Numbered from the stretch's first letter, positions 50,236 through 62,212 are shown. The stretch: 64,000 nucleotides of DNA from Neoconidiobolus thromboides FSU 785 (GCA_025603075.1 MU626349.1:1-64000); one strand, 5' to 3'. Numbers and translations are program-made. The notes: generated by a model not told the origin, from the sequence alone.

Positions 50236-51012
50236 ATGAGTAAAACTAAAGAATCTAATCCGAGTATCCATGCTATGTGTGGGGGTGTGGCTGGATTAAT
50301 ATCAAGGTAAATAGAATTATACTTATAAAAATGAAAATAAAATAATTAGTTTTTCTATTTCTATTTCTATTTCCATTTTTTAATTTTTATCATTTCCCTT
50401 TATCTAATAGGTTTGTTATCTCACCTTTAGATGTAATAAAAATACGATTACAAGTAAACTAGTTATATTTATAAATTAACTAGAAGTTTATAACAAAGCA
50501 ACTCAATTAGGTACAAAGATCTCAATCGAAACTATGGGATACTGAAAAAATAAAATTAAAACCAATAAAATATAAAGGTATTATAGGTACATTCCAAACG
50601 ATTTATAAAGAAGAAGGAATTAGAGTAAGTAAATTTAAAAAATATCCTCTTTTTTTATAATAATAATAATAATCTTTAGGCCTTTTGGAAAGGTAATTGG
50701 AGTGCATCTTACTTATATGTATTTTATGGAGCTTCCCAATTTTTCTTTTATAATAAAATAGAAACTTCAATCAATAAAGTAAGTATTATATTATCATATT
50801 ATTATATTATTATTATATTATATTTAATAATTATATGATTAATTAATTAATTCTAATCATTTATCATTTAGTTATCAATACATGATAAAAACTTAACTTA
50901 TTTTCTATCTGGTTCTTCTGCTGGTTTTTTAGCAACTTTTTTAACGTATCCATTTGATTTACTAAGAACACGATTTGCTTTACAAGTTAAAGAATCTAAT
51001 AATGTAAGCTGA

Positions 51013-51055
<43 letters not shown>

Positions 51056-51681
51056 TAAAAATAATATTTACTAATATAATAATAATATACAAATAGAATT
51101 ATAAAAGTATCTATCACGCTATAAAAAAGATCTATAAATTAGAAGGCATTAAGGGTTATTATCATGGTTTAAATCCAGCTTTACTACAAATTTTTCCGTA
51201 TATGGGGTTAATGTTTTTTACTTATGAAGTATCTAATCAAAAATTAAAAGAAACAATCGTAAGTAAATAATTGTTCTATTAATATACTTTAACTTATTAA
51301 TTGATCCTCTTTTGTAGCCCAAAGATTCTATATTTTATAATTCCAGTCATAGTATAGCTGGTTCCATAGCTGGTTTTATATCAAAAATAATTGTATTTCC
51401 AATGGATGTTTTAAGGAAGAGATTACAAGTAAGTTTAAAAAAATAGCGTTATTAATGTTATTCTTATTAATGTTTTTTTTTTCTTTTTTTAGGTAGTAAT
51501 CTCAACAAAAACAAATCCAACAAATACACCAAGGAAATTAAGTAAATTAATTAAAAATATGTTACGACATGAAGGTATTACTGCTTTTTATAAAGGTTTA
51601 TTACCAGGTTTATTAAAATCAATACCTACCTCGGCAGTAACTTTTGGAGTTTATGGTTTATGCTTAAAATGTTTAGAATAA
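50236..51681 (+). CDS. Mitochondrial carrier, probable thiamine diphosphate carrier (TPC1-like)
   Basis: Six-TM inner-membrane carrier, about 310 residues, with about seven introns. The three carrier signatures Px[DE]xx[RK] are visible: SPLDVIKIRLQ, YPFDLLRTRFALQ and FPMDVLRKRLQ, each followed by the usual GxxxxFxxxxxxEG repeats (TFQTIYKEEGIRAFWKGN; KKIYKLEGIKGYYHGL; NMLRHEGITAFYKGLLPGLL). The C-terminus (PTSAVTFGVYGLCLKCLE) and first repeat (CGGVAGLISRFVISPLDVIK) favour the thiamine diphosphate carrier group over aspartate/glutamate or ADP/ATP carriers. It would import ThDP for PDH, OGDH and related matrix enzymes. One intron carries an (AAT)n tract; the stop abuts a second microsatellite. 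Confidence 0.85.
51010..51056. repeat. (AAT)n microsatellite inside a TPC1 intron
   Basis: About a dozen AAT units just after the GTAAGC donor. Reads in frame on the opposite strand as a poly-Leu shadow, which is not a gene. Confidence 0.9.
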
Positions 51682-51760
51682 AATAATATAATAATATAAT
51701 AATATAATAATATAATAATATAATAATATAATAATATAATAATATAATAATATAATAAAC
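51680..51760. repeat. AATATAAT-type tandem repeat in the TPC1/ADHFE1 3' spacer
   Basis: About ten near-perfect 8-base units directly after the TPC1 stop codon, filling most of the 121-base gap to the convergent ADHFE1 stop. Confidence 0.9.
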
Positions 51761-51802
51761 AAAGTAATATTTAAAATTCCATTAACAATTTATTTACTTT
51801 TA

Positions 51803-53824
51803 TTAATAAAGTTTCATTGAAGCTTCAAAGATTTTAGATAATACTTCTTCTTCTACAGTAATTGGAGCTAATTTAGTTACCCTGTGTTGAGGTAAAGTAC
51901 CTTTTACTAATTCTTGAATATTAGATGAATTATAACCTAATTCATTTAATCCATTGGGTACTTTTAAATCATTTAAAAATTTTCTTAGACCTTCACCTAA
52001 TGCTTTACCAGCATCGTCGGATTTTACAGTGTCTATATTGATACCTATTAATAATTAATATTAGTTAATATTAATATTATAAAATAAAAATTAATTAATT
52101 TAAAATTGTTGAACTTACCAAATGCTTTAGCAGCAATCAAATGTCTTTCTGGGTTGGAATCAGCAGTGAATTCAAATACTGAAGGAGAAGTAATGGCTAC
52201 AGAAATACCATGAGGCTAAATAAATTAAAATTTAAAAAAAATATTTTAATAATTAATTAATTAATTAATTAAATCGTACAATAATAGGTTTTCCAGCCAT
52301 TTCGTATTGAGGATGTAAATATTTTTTATTTAATCCAGAAATTGGGTAAGACATACTATAATAAAATAAATAAATAATAAATAATAACTAAAACATTAAT
52401 AATTTAATTACCCATGGCATAAATGAACTCCAGCATTACCAAAACCAATACCTAAAATAATAATAATTAATTTAATAATTAATTTAATAATTAATTTAAT
52501 AATTAAATTTACCAGCATAAGTAGCTGCTAATAACATATTTTCACTAGCTTCAATATCACTAGGATCTTTAAAAGCTCTTGGTAAATATTTAATACACAT
52601 TTGTAATGCTTTCAATGACCTAAAATAAATATAAATGTTATTATCATTTCTATTCATTTATCATTCATTATCCAATTAAACATTATTTTACCAAATATCT
52701 GAAATTGGATTAGCTCCTTGATAAGCTGGTCTTTCAATTGGATTCTTAGGTCTTGGACTACGTTGATTATAAGGTATAGCAGTATATGATTCTAGAGAAT
52801 GGCATAATACATCTAAACCTGAGGCTGCTATTACATTTGCAGGCATACTACGAGTATTCAATGGATCTACAATACCTAATAACGGCTTTAAATTACGATG
52901 AGCAATACCAGTCTTAGTTTGTAATGGAGTATAATCAAAAATAGCTGTTCCAGTTGTTTCACTTCCAGTACCAGCGGTAGTTGGGACTATAATAATGGAA
53001 TTAATAAAATGAACAGGTTACTTATTTATTTGTTATTCTTATTATAAATAGATAAATAAACATACCAGCAATCAATGGCTTTAAAGTCCTTGTAATTGGT
53101 AAACCTTTTCCGATAGGTGTATTAACAAAATCTAATAAATCAGCATCAGGATAACAAGAATATAAATTAGCTGCTTTAGCAGTATCAATAACAGATCCAC
53201 CACCAACAGCAATAAAAAGATCTGGTTGATTCTGTTTAGCAAAATCAATTGCTTTTTGGAAACTTTTGTTTAAAAATAAGGGTAATCTTAGTTTAATGAT
53301 TTTACAACAGTGGTGAATTATAATTATTACCTTTTATCTGTTGGTTCAATAGTAACTTGATTGAATAAAACATAATTCACATTATTTTCTTCTAAGGATT
53401 TGATAACATTTTTAACTGGACTTAATTCACTTAACTAAATAAAGTGAAACACTATTAATAAATCTTGATTGCAAAAAAACTATAAAACCTCCTTACATTA
53501 GCATCAGTTACCACAGCTACTTTTTTAGCTCCTAAATTAATCGCATCAAAGCCAACTTCTCTAAAATAAGACTTGTTAATATCCAAAAAATACAATTCTT
53601 TAAATTCATTTTTCTTACTTAGTTACTCCAAGACCATATCGAATATTAGAACTAGCCATTTCAAAAGCATATTCTTTCTCTACTGGTTTAGTGGTAGCTA
53701 ATCGATTTACGGTGTTTCTAATAGTACCCCCATGACATGGACATCCACCTGAACCATGAATTACACAAGTCATGACTTTACGTACAATTTGACTGGGTTT
53801 TGCAACTGCTTTGATAATACTCAT
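51803..53824 (-). CDS. ADHFE1: Hydroxyacid-oxoacid transhydrogenase, mitochondrial (ADHFE1-like)
   Basis: Iron-dependent alcohol dehydrogenase family III. In animals the enzyme moves hydride between 4-hydroxybutyrate and 2-oxoglutarate, forming succinic semialdehyde and D-2-hydroxyglutarate. About ten exons on the minus strand; ATG at 53824, stop at 51803. Family landmarks: [19 protein letters not shown] at the start of the mature protein, [20 protein letters not shown] (NAD-binding and conserved Asp), [34 protein letters not shown] (metal ligands), [25 protein letters not shown] (metal His), [24 protein letters not shown] (metal His), and the C-terminal [11 protein letters not shown] basic presequence precedes a Cys/His/Gly stretch ([14 protein letters not shown]). 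All metal-binding residues are present. Confidence 0.94.
52447..52510. repeat. AATTTAATAATT-type tandem repeat in an ADHFE1 intron
   Basis: Four to five 15-base units of ATTAATTTAATA. A similar AATT tract lies at 52245-52275 in the adjacent intron. Confidence 0.8.
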
Positions 53825-54754
53825 GTTTGATTCTTTTTAATTCTTTTTTTGTTTCAGATATTCAATAGAATTTTTAAGGTGAATTGTTGCCTTTTTATAG
53901 CTTAATGAAAAATGTATTTTTTAAATAAATAAATTCAATTCAAGTTCAAAAGATGAACAACCTTTTTATTCTCATTATTATTTTTAATAAAAATTGATTA
54001 CTTTTACTTTGCTATTTGCTTAAATAGGAACAATTGAATATTTTAAATGACGTAGCTTAATGTTAATCTTTGTTCGACTATAATTGGAAGGCAGGATTCC
54101 AAATGAAGCTGACTTCAAAAACTAGATTTTCTCGAAAATAAATTGTTTGGGTTTTTTTAGTAAAGGAGTGGGAATATTATTTGAAGTAACAATATTATTT
54201 GAAGTCAGTTACATGTTATCATTGTAATAATATGCTGCTTTTTAAGGTGCTCTGAAATGTGATATAGTATAGGTTTAGGCTTTATTATAAGTTTATAATA
54301 ATAATTGAATGCTTTTGAAACTTAATTGAAAATAAAAAAGTTGACTTTTTAGTTCAAAAAGTTTTAAAATTTTAAATAGCTATTTAGTCATATTTAAGTT
54401 ATACTTTATTGTCTTTATGGAAATAATATCATTATTAAATATTATTTAGTAAAAATCAATAATTTAATATATATATATATAATATAATAATATTTTACTA
54501 ATTATATTATAATTTTCTTATTTTCTAACATTTAGTAGCATTTAATTTAATTTATTAACCAGAAGTATTTTTCATGAGAACTGAGTAATATTGATGAATG
54601 CGACTAGCATTTTATCATATATATACAGCATATAGTTAACTTGTAGTGCTTCTTCTATTTTTATAAAACTTCAATAACTTAGATTTTGTTTCAATAATTA
54701 ACTAGATATTTTAAAATATGAAGTGTTTTATACTAAATAATATTATTCTAAATA
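53825..54754. other. Gene-free AT-rich stretch with a (TA)n tract
   Basis: 5' flank of ADHFE1, then AT-rich sequence with a (TA)n run near 54465-54482. No coding content. Confidence 0.5.
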
Positions 54755-54824
54755 CATTTTTTAAGCGCTATTTGAGCAGAAAATTTGTTAGTAAAATCCT
54801 TAAACATAAAAATACACCTCTATA
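54755..54824 (-). mobile_element. Short TIR element, copy 6 (reverse, truncated)
   Basis: Retains the interior (CATTTTTTAAGCGCTATTTG then GTTAGTAAAATCCTTAAA) and a diverged right terminus, but lacks about 33 bases of the left end. Faces copy 7. Confidence 0.75.
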
Positions 54825-54840
54825 TAGATTAAAATAGGTA

Positions 54841-54942
54841 TATGGGGATGTATTTTTTAATAATTTTACTAACAATCTCTCCACTTAAATAGCGCTCAAA
54901 AAATGGAAAAAGTTATGAAGTTAAAAAAAAACAGCTCCATAT
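54841..54942 (+). mobile_element. Short TIR element, copy 7 (forward)
   Basis: Left end TATGGGGATGTATTTTTT, right end AAACAGCTCCATA. A small internal deletion removes the TTTAAGAA region. With copy 6 it forms an imperfect palindrome. Confidence 0.8.
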
Positions 54943-55064
54943 TAATTAAAATGATTAAAACTATAATATCTCATTTACTCAAGAGTATAAATTAAATTAA
55001 ATTAAATTAAATTAAATAATTTGTTTATATCTTCAAAATTAAGAAGATAGATTAGTATTAAAAC

Positions 55065-56098
55065 ATGTCAGTTCTTGGGTTAGCTAATTCCGGTTCTCAA
55101 TTTACATTGAAATAGTAGGATGCTTTAAAGATGATAGTAGCTAACATTAATTCTATCAATCATTTATTTTCGGACCAATCTAAATACAATCATCCTAAAA
55201 TAATAACAAGCAAAGATAGTGTTTAAAGCAAAAACAAATAAAATTAATTATTCTAGTTGTTCACACAAAAATTAGCCTGAAAATAATTTTGCTGATGTAG
55301 AAGAGGGCAAAAAATATCCCAATGATTACTTTGCTCCAGACCAAATAGAAGAAAGCAACTGTAATATTGTGGAAGATGAAGTTTATTCAGACAACTTTAT
55401 GTTTTTAGAATAAGCATGTGATGTTCTAAAAGCGCTACAAATTTTTATCTTACTAGACTATAACAAAACAGAAATTCTTACATTTGATCCCATTAGCCCA
55501 TCCTTTAAGAATTTAAATAAATACCAAAAGCAATTCCCAAATAAGTTTAGAAAGTTAGCTTTGATAAAAGAATAACTAGCCAAGGTTTTAATTTCAAAAG
55601 GTACATTGGTAGTTTCATCTTTCTTTCCCATCAAGTGGAAATTGATGATGGCAAACATATAGCTATGGGACCAAATAGTTTAAAGATAAAAATTTACAAG
55701 GAAGTTAAAAGCGGGTATGGAATTCAGTGAGTACTATGTGAAGATAAACACAAAGCTTCCTATCATTATAAAAAAAGAGATGACATAAATGATAACTTAT
55801 ATGATAGCAGCAATATAATTAAATTGATCTATAATGGATAAACTTTGCCTAAAAATTACCATGGATATATATATTATTAGTGATCAATCTTGTTTTTATT
55901 CTACTAGAATTTAAGAGAAGTATTTGAATAAACTTTATAATGGCTTTCATAAAAAGAAATCGATGATAAAAAATACCCAAGTGAATTAGGTTTAAAAATA
56001 TTAATTGAAAATAAAAAATGGAGGTGTTGGAAGATTTTGGGGATTGTTGAAAAAATTCAAACTTTGTGTTTAGAAAGAGCGTTTTGTAAGAGGTAATG
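55065..56098 (+). pseudogene. Large coding relic interrupted almost only by TAA/TAG
   Basis: From the ATG at 55065 the frame reads MSVLGLANSGSQFTLK, two TAG codons, then DALKMIVANINSINHLFSDQ. After a possible lost intron, a second frame (about 55270-56098) runs some 275 codons without any frameshift. Examples are KYPNDYFAPDQIEESNCNIV, ILTFDPISPSFKNLNKYQ, FSEYYVKINTKLPIIIKKRD and DDKKYPSELGLKILIENKKW. It is interrupted about thirteen times: all TAA or TAG except one TGA. Each stop lies where Gln (or Trp for TGA) reads naturally. The parent family is not recognised. Under the standard code used by every neighbouring gene it cannot be expressed as one protein. Confidence 0.55.
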
Positions 56099-57448
56099 TA
56101 TTGAAGTTAGTTTTGTGTTTTAAATAAAATAATACTATTTTTTTCATTTAATTTTTAACATTACATTGTTAAAGTTGATCTCTTATCATGTTTGTTTTTA
56201 TACTGTCAATTTATACATGTTTCTAATTTCTACTGTTTAAGTTAAAATATTGTATTGTATAACTTTAGGTGATAGTCGTGGCATATAACAATTTCCAAGT
56301 AAACTTTCTATTTACAAAGGAATATAATATAACAACAGTAAACATCTTTATCAGTTATATTTATGAAAAATACTTACTAGTTATTAATTTCATTTGTTTA
56401 TGTGTAAGTCAAAGCTTACATAAACATCAACTATTATTATATTACAATTTTACTATAAACGTATGGGCGATATAAAGGTTTAAAATAAAGCTTTATTACT
56501 CAATATAAATTAGAACAACTCAATAAAGGAAGCTAATGTTTACTATATTTTATTTATAACCAAATGTTAAGTATTTTTATAAAATTGCTTTGTATCTAAT
56601 ATAATGCAACATCATCTACCTTATAATCTCAAGTGAAACTTCAATATAACTATGTGAGAACACTTCTTAGGTTGATTTTACATCCTATAAAAGCTTTTTA
56701 TAAATAGCATATCAAGCATATCTGGTTGTCATTATTGAAGGATAAAACCTTACTACTTTATCACCCTTTTTTAAACAAAGATTAAAAATAAACTTGTATT
56801 TCTAATCAACTTTAAATTTAATATTAAATTCAACCGTTTAAATTTTGACGTCTTAAATATTTCAAGTTTGTATATAAAAAAAGAAAAAAAAAGAGGCTAT
56901 GAAATAGAGGATGATATTTGTATTGAGAATTTTATTTTGATAATATTGATAAATTCAAGTTAAACTTTGGAAATAGATGAAAATTTTGATTAAAGCAAAA
57001 ATAGAAATAGCCTTTTTTTAACGGTCATCTTGAGCTACGTTAAATTTAAAAATAGGCCAATAAAAGCTTCGTTAAGCCATTCGGAAGTCATTAATTAGTA
57101 AATTTCCCTAAAATTATAGGCAATGTAAAAAAGGCCAAAGTAAGTAAATTTTTGTAAAAGTTAAAGTAATAACTAAAAAGTCTAAGTAATTTTGAAAATA
57201 GAGATTCCAATGATATCAATAATAGAATGATCTCAATCGTTTGAAATACCAAAATTTACTCTTAAAGTACAGTTTATCTTCATCATTCAAAGCCACTTTA
57301 AAAAAAAACTACTTTATTAATTTAATTGATTTTTTACTTTTCTTTTCTGTTTATTCATTAAAATTAGATAAATAAAAATAAAGCTTTTATTTATTGCAGA
57401 TTTCCATCAACCTTTAGACTTAATACTAATAACATATCAATTTAATTA
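56099..57448. other. Gene-free AT-rich stretch
   Basis: A 68-codon frame at 56269-56475 starts with GTG and has no family character; rejected. The right part is the KIN1 5' flank. Confidence 0.5.
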
Positions 57449-60400
57449 ATGGCTAATCGCAATGATCCCACTGCTTTATCAGTGACCAGCAAAGGGCCTG
57501 GTATAATGAAGACGCCCTTAGGAGAGTTTCAAATTGGAAAAACTTTAGGAGAAGGTTCCTATGGTAAAGTCAAACTCATTGTCAATGTCAAAAATGGAGA
57601 TAAAGTAATTATATTATTAACTAACTCAACATTTATTAATTTCTTATATTTTTTTTAGCTAGCAGTAAAGATTATAAGAAGATTTGTGCCTCCAGATCCA
57701 GAAACTGGAAATAAGGGTAGAGGAGGGAAAACATTTGAACAAAGGATATTGAGGGAGGCTAATCTCACTCGATTTTTAAGACATCCTCATATTGTACCTT
57801 TAAAAGACTGTAGGATTACAAAATCTCATTTTTATTTGTTTCATGAATATATAAGTGGTTGTCAACTTACAGATAAAATTGGTAGAAATGGCTTAAAAGT
57901 GGAAGTAGCTGCTCATTATTTTGAACAAATTATTGATGCTATTGGGTACTGTCATTCCAATTTTGTAGTACATAGAGATATCAAAGTCGAAGTAATCTAT
58001 TTTACTCTATCTTATTATAAAATATTAATTAGTTTTTAGAATATAATGATTGATAAAGATGATAATGTAAAAATTATTGATTTTGGTTTAGCCAATTTTT
58101 TTGATCAAAAAAATGCTTTAAAAACATTTTGTGGCTCATTACAATATTCGGCTCCTGAAATTATGCGAGGAGACCCTTATATTGGCCCAGAAGTAGATAT
58201 ATGGTCAATAGGTGTTGTATTGTTTGCTATGTTAACTGGTACTTTACCGTTTGATGACCCACGTAACCCAGGTGCATGGGAATGTGTAATGAATGGCAAA
58301 ATAAAATGGACACCAAACATGCACCCAACTCCAAAATCAATTATCACTCGTTTATTAGATCCTAATCCAAAACGTCGTATTACTATGCCAGAAATAGCAA
58401 AACATCCATTTATAGCTAAAAGAGCTAGCTCTAATCCAAATACTATCTATCGTCCTAGTAATCACCGTACTTTACCAGCTAGGTTAGATCGTAGTATAAT
58501 ATCCGAAATGACAGCATGTATGTTTCAGAGTGAATATTCTATCTTACAACAATTGGAAGAAGAAATGAAAAAAGGAAAAGAGCAGGATGGATACATCACA
58601 GTAAGCAATTCGCCATTGGTAGCAGTATATCATCTTATAGCAAATACACGTGAAAAGACCAAAGTTGAAACTACTCAACCACAAGCTGATAAACCAGCAG
58701 TCACTGAAACTAAAAAAGTAGCACCTAATCCTATTCCACGCATAGTTCCCCAGTCAAAGGAACAAAATGAAGAAGCGGGGTCAGTTAAACCAGTTGAAAA
58801 TGAAATGCGTCGTAATGCTACTGACAATCACCCAGGTGTTGTTGTCGAAGAAGAAAATCAATTTAAGCGTGTGTATAGTGAAAATGGAGCAATCAACGTT
58901 GAATCACCTAAACCTAAACCTGAAGATGTTGAATCTTATGAGGCTGAAATAATTAAGAATGAAAAGCCAATATCTTCACTGAGTAGAAGGGCTGCCGTTA
59001 CTGAAGGTAGAAGGCGTAGAGCTTATACCGTCGGTGGTGGTGAAGAGTTAGATGAATCAACTAATAGTAGTGAACCATCTACAAATAGTACTAACTTTTC
59101 AAATACTATGGAAAGAGTTCGTTCTACCAACGATAAAGGATATAATTCAGGATCTGAAAATGGAACTTGGGATAAAGAAACATATAAAGCTAAGAGAGCG
59201 TCAATGTATGAAACCTATCGTAAAATGAATGAAGATTTGAGATTAGAGTTAGAACAAAAAGATCGAGATGATTCACTATTAAATAGTCAAAAACGTAAAG
59301 AGATTTATAAAAGTAAAAGAGCTAGTTTATATGAAGGGTTTTATTCTAAACAAGAATCAAAAGAAAACAAAGAACTAGTTGAATCAATTACAAAAAATGA
59401 TGATAAAAAAGTAGATGAAAGTGGTGATATACAGATCAAGATTGAAGATGAAATGACTAAAGTAAATGGTGGACGTAGAAATTCTGTAAAGAGAAGGATT
59501 ACTATTTATAAGTTAGGACGTAAACCCACTTTAAAAAAGAAGAATTCTAAACCTGAAATCATAGAAAGCGAGGTTCAGAACACTGAAAGTGAAACTGAAT
59601 CAGTTAAGGAAAGGATTCGCAATCACTTGAAAGAAAAGGAAATGATAAATAAGCAAGAAGGTGAGCCAATGCCTGTTTATGAAAGAGAATCATCATTAAA
59701 AGATAAAGATGAAAACACAATTGAACCTGATTCACAAGCTGCTATGATATTTAAGGGATTAAAAGAAGGCCCAATTGAAACTACTAGATTAAAGAAGGAT
59801 GTTTCAGATGCAGTCAAAGAATCTAATGGCAATTTGACTCCAAACAAAATCAGTAGTCCAGCACAAAATGGATTAAGGAGTCCTTTCTTGACAACAAGTC
59901 CATTGTTAGTTAGTCCTATCTCTGGTAATCGAACCAATATGTCTGAAAAAGTGAAAGCTATGATGAATAAGAAAGCAGATGAAAATGGTGAAGAACCTAT
60001 GGTACTACCAATTATTTCAAACCAAAAGAAATATTTAGACAAATTATTAAGTGATTATCGTAACAGAGCCAGTCAAGATCTTACCAAAGGAGAAGATAAT
60101 AAGCCAAAGAAAAAGGTTACTTTTAAAGACTCCAATGAAGAAGAGTACGAGAATGAATCAGATACCACAATTACTGACTCAAAAGTGTCTGTTAACGAAA
60201 AGGTCATAGTGGAAAATAAAGCGCAGGATATCTATAATAAATTAGCTAAACAGGTCTATGATAATGAAACTAGTGATTCAGAACCTGAAGACAAATACGC
60301 TAAAGATTTTTCTAAGGATGGTAAAGTTGGTATATTCAAATCACCCAAACAAAATACAAAAGAAATTGTTGATGATTTAGCCACTTATGAAGCAAAAGCT

Positions 60401-60937
60401 ATGATTGCAGCTACGACTGGTAAATCTCCCAAAGCTATGGAATTAACTATCAATCGAGTAGAAATTGAAAATCAAGATATTAATACAGCTATTGATAGTT
60501 TATTAAAATCAAAAGCTACACCACCTCCATTTAATTCTATTAAAAAGAAAGAAGAAGTTGACGTTATACCAGGTGTAAGACAAGTTTCAATAACGGAATG
60601 CTTGAAATCCAAAGTAATAAAAATTGCTAAAGTGGATATCTCCGAGCTATGTGATCAATTTTTGGATATGTTAAGTGAGCGTGATATCGAATATGATTGG
60701 CTTGAAACCGCTTTCTTTTTTAAGGTGTTGATACCTATTTCTAAGTTAGGGATTGAAAATGAACATGTTCATGCCATTGAGGCTGAGGTTGAATTGGTTC
60801 AAGTAGCTAAAGCTAAGTCTTCAGCTATCCTTTTGGTTGATAACAATACGTTTGATAAAAATGTATTAAGGGTTTTAAAAACTTCTCAATCTGAATTAGA
60901 GGCTGTTATACAACGCTATCTAAAGAGCGTTATTTAA
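57449..60937 (+). CDS. KIN1: KIN1/MARK (PAR-1) family Ser/Thr protein kinase
   Basis: Polarity kinase of the CAMKL group. Exons 57449-57604, 57659-57991 and 58040-60937 give 1,128 residues. Kinase domain at about residues 25-300: Gly loop LGEGSYGKVK, LAVKIIRR, catalytic HRDIKVENIMI, DFG in KIIDFGLANFF, activation loop LKTFCGSLQYSAPE with the LKB1/Elm1-site Thr, and WSIGVVLFAMLTGTLPFDDP. A long disordered, Ser/Glu/Lys-rich region follows (about 350-1020), and the protein ends in a KA1-like membrane-binding domain (YDWLETAFFFKVLIPISKLG ... SELEAVIQRYLKSVI). The kinase-linker-KA1 order and length are those of fungal Kin1/Kin2, which act in exocytosis, cell polarity and ER stress signalling. No UBA domain was recognised after the kinase. 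Confidence 0.93.
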
Positions 60938-61311
60938 TTTAATTATTTTTTCGTATTATTATGTCTTTTTTAAAAATAAATATTTTTTTAATTTAACTCG
61001 TTTTAATTTTAACTCTTGAATTTCAATTTAAGTTTTCGGCTTTTTTATCATAAAATGCCGAGGTCTAAATTGGTATTTGACAAAATCTAGAAGTTGGCTC
61101 AAAAATTGCAGAGAAGTTTTTGTCTAATTTAAAATCAACATTTTGAATTTTAAATAATATGCCATAAGTAACATAAGGTATAGCTGTTGCACTGTAATAA
61201 AAATTATCAAAATTGAATTTCATTAAACAATAAATAATTGACACTATTAGGTCACTTGAAATGTTCCGGTAGAAATTCATGCGTATTAAAATATGAGCTT
61301 ATTGATTACAA
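60938..61311. other. Intergenic spacer
   Basis: KIN1 3' flank. Minus-strand frames at 61065-61280 and 61286-61531 lack family character; the latter overlaps a TIR element. Confidence 0.5.
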
Positions 61312-61415
61312 TACGGGGATGTATTTTTGTATTTAAGAATTTTACTGACAATTTTTCCACGTAAATAGCGCTTAAAAAATGGAAAAATAATGAAACTAAA
61401 AAAAATAGCCCCATA
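61312..61415 (+). mobile_element. Short TIR element, copy 8 (forward)
   Basis: Left end TACGGGGATGTATTTTTG, interior TTTAAGAATTTTACTGACAA and GCGCTTAAAAAATGGAAAAA, right end AATAGCCCCATA. Confidence 0.85.
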
Positions 61416-61559
61416 CCATTAAAGAACATACGTTGAAATACTTTTATTTTTACAGTTAAGAGAGATTTGGTATTGTAACTAAAGATTAATAGTTTTTTTA
61501 TGTGCATGAATTTATACCAGAACATTTTCAAAGATCTAATAAAAGTAGTCTATTAAATG

Positions 61560-61700
61560 GCTAGAGAAATAGAGAAATAGAAAAATAGAAAATACTAGAG
61601 ATTAAGTTCTTCAAAATTGCTTATAGTTGTTATCAAATTATTTTAATCCCTGGAGTAGGTACACCACCAAAAAAGTATAAAAAGTATAAAAAGTATGCAA
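61560..61700. repeat. Short tandem repeats GAAATAGA and AAAAAGTAT
   Basis: About four GAAATAGA-like units at 61563-61596 and three AAAAAGTAT units at 61672-61700, just upstream of the coding relic. Confidence 0.7.
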
Positions 61701-61704
61701 AAAT

Positions 61705-62212
61705 TAATGATCAAAAGCTCTGTCAGAACTTCTCGAAGGGCAGGTTCTAACTGACTATCACTAGTAATAGCTTGTTGTCTCAATTATATTATACTGGGAT
61801 TCTCGACAGTAAGAAGTTGAACTTTTTAGTTTCACCATGACAAAGTTTACTGAAAAGTTTAATATTTTCAAGATAAGACATTGGATCCACTTTCAACATC
61901 AAAAGCTTTTAATGTAATTTGATCCCTCTAATTATTCCTATCCATTTGCTAAATATATAGATCATAATGAAAGTCATTATCTGTTAAATACATATAATAG
62001 TACGACTCTTAAGCTAAATATATTAAGCCATTACTAGTAGACTGTGAGTTAAACTGGAGGTCTTTATGTTTAGAGTTTTTAAAAGATTTGATTAATAATA
62101 GTCTTGTTTTTAAGCTTTTCTAGCTTATGGTTATCTGTTAGTTGTCAACATTTTTTTAGATTGATTGTCAATCTTATACCGGGTGTTGACTCAAGTAGAA
62201 GAAAATCATAAT
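61705..62212 (+). pseudogene. Coding relic with stops at Gln/Trp-like positions
   Basis: One frame reads coherently for about 165 codons without frameshift: KALSELLEGQVLTDYH, three consecutive stops (TAG TAA TAG), LVVSIILYWDSR, MTKFTEKFNIFKIRHWIHFQ, FDPSNYSYPFAKYIDHNESH, LNTYNSTTLKLNILSHY, two TAG stops, then more. About a dozen interruptions are TAA or TAG, plus one TGA followed by a hydrophobic stretch. The composition is protein-like and differs from flanking AT-rich spacer. No family identified. Confidence 0.45.

Noticed and set aside
50898..51092. Poly-Leu frame on the minus strand
   Set aside because: Produced by the (AAT)n intronic microsatellite and antisense of the carrier gene.
55065..56098. 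A gene using a ciliate-like code (TAA/TAG = Gln, TGA = Trp)
   Set aside because: CAA codons persist in the same frame, all flanking genes use the standard code with TAA/TAG/TGA as stops, and C-to-T decay explains the pattern without invoking a foreign code. Kept only as an alternative in the finding.
56269..56475. 68-codon frame
   Set aside because: Starts with GTG, is rich in Phe/Tyr/Ile/Asn and has no family character; typical chance frame in AT-rich DNA.
61065..61531. Two minus-strand frames of 71 and 81 codons
   Set aside because: No family character; the second runs through TIR element copy 8.
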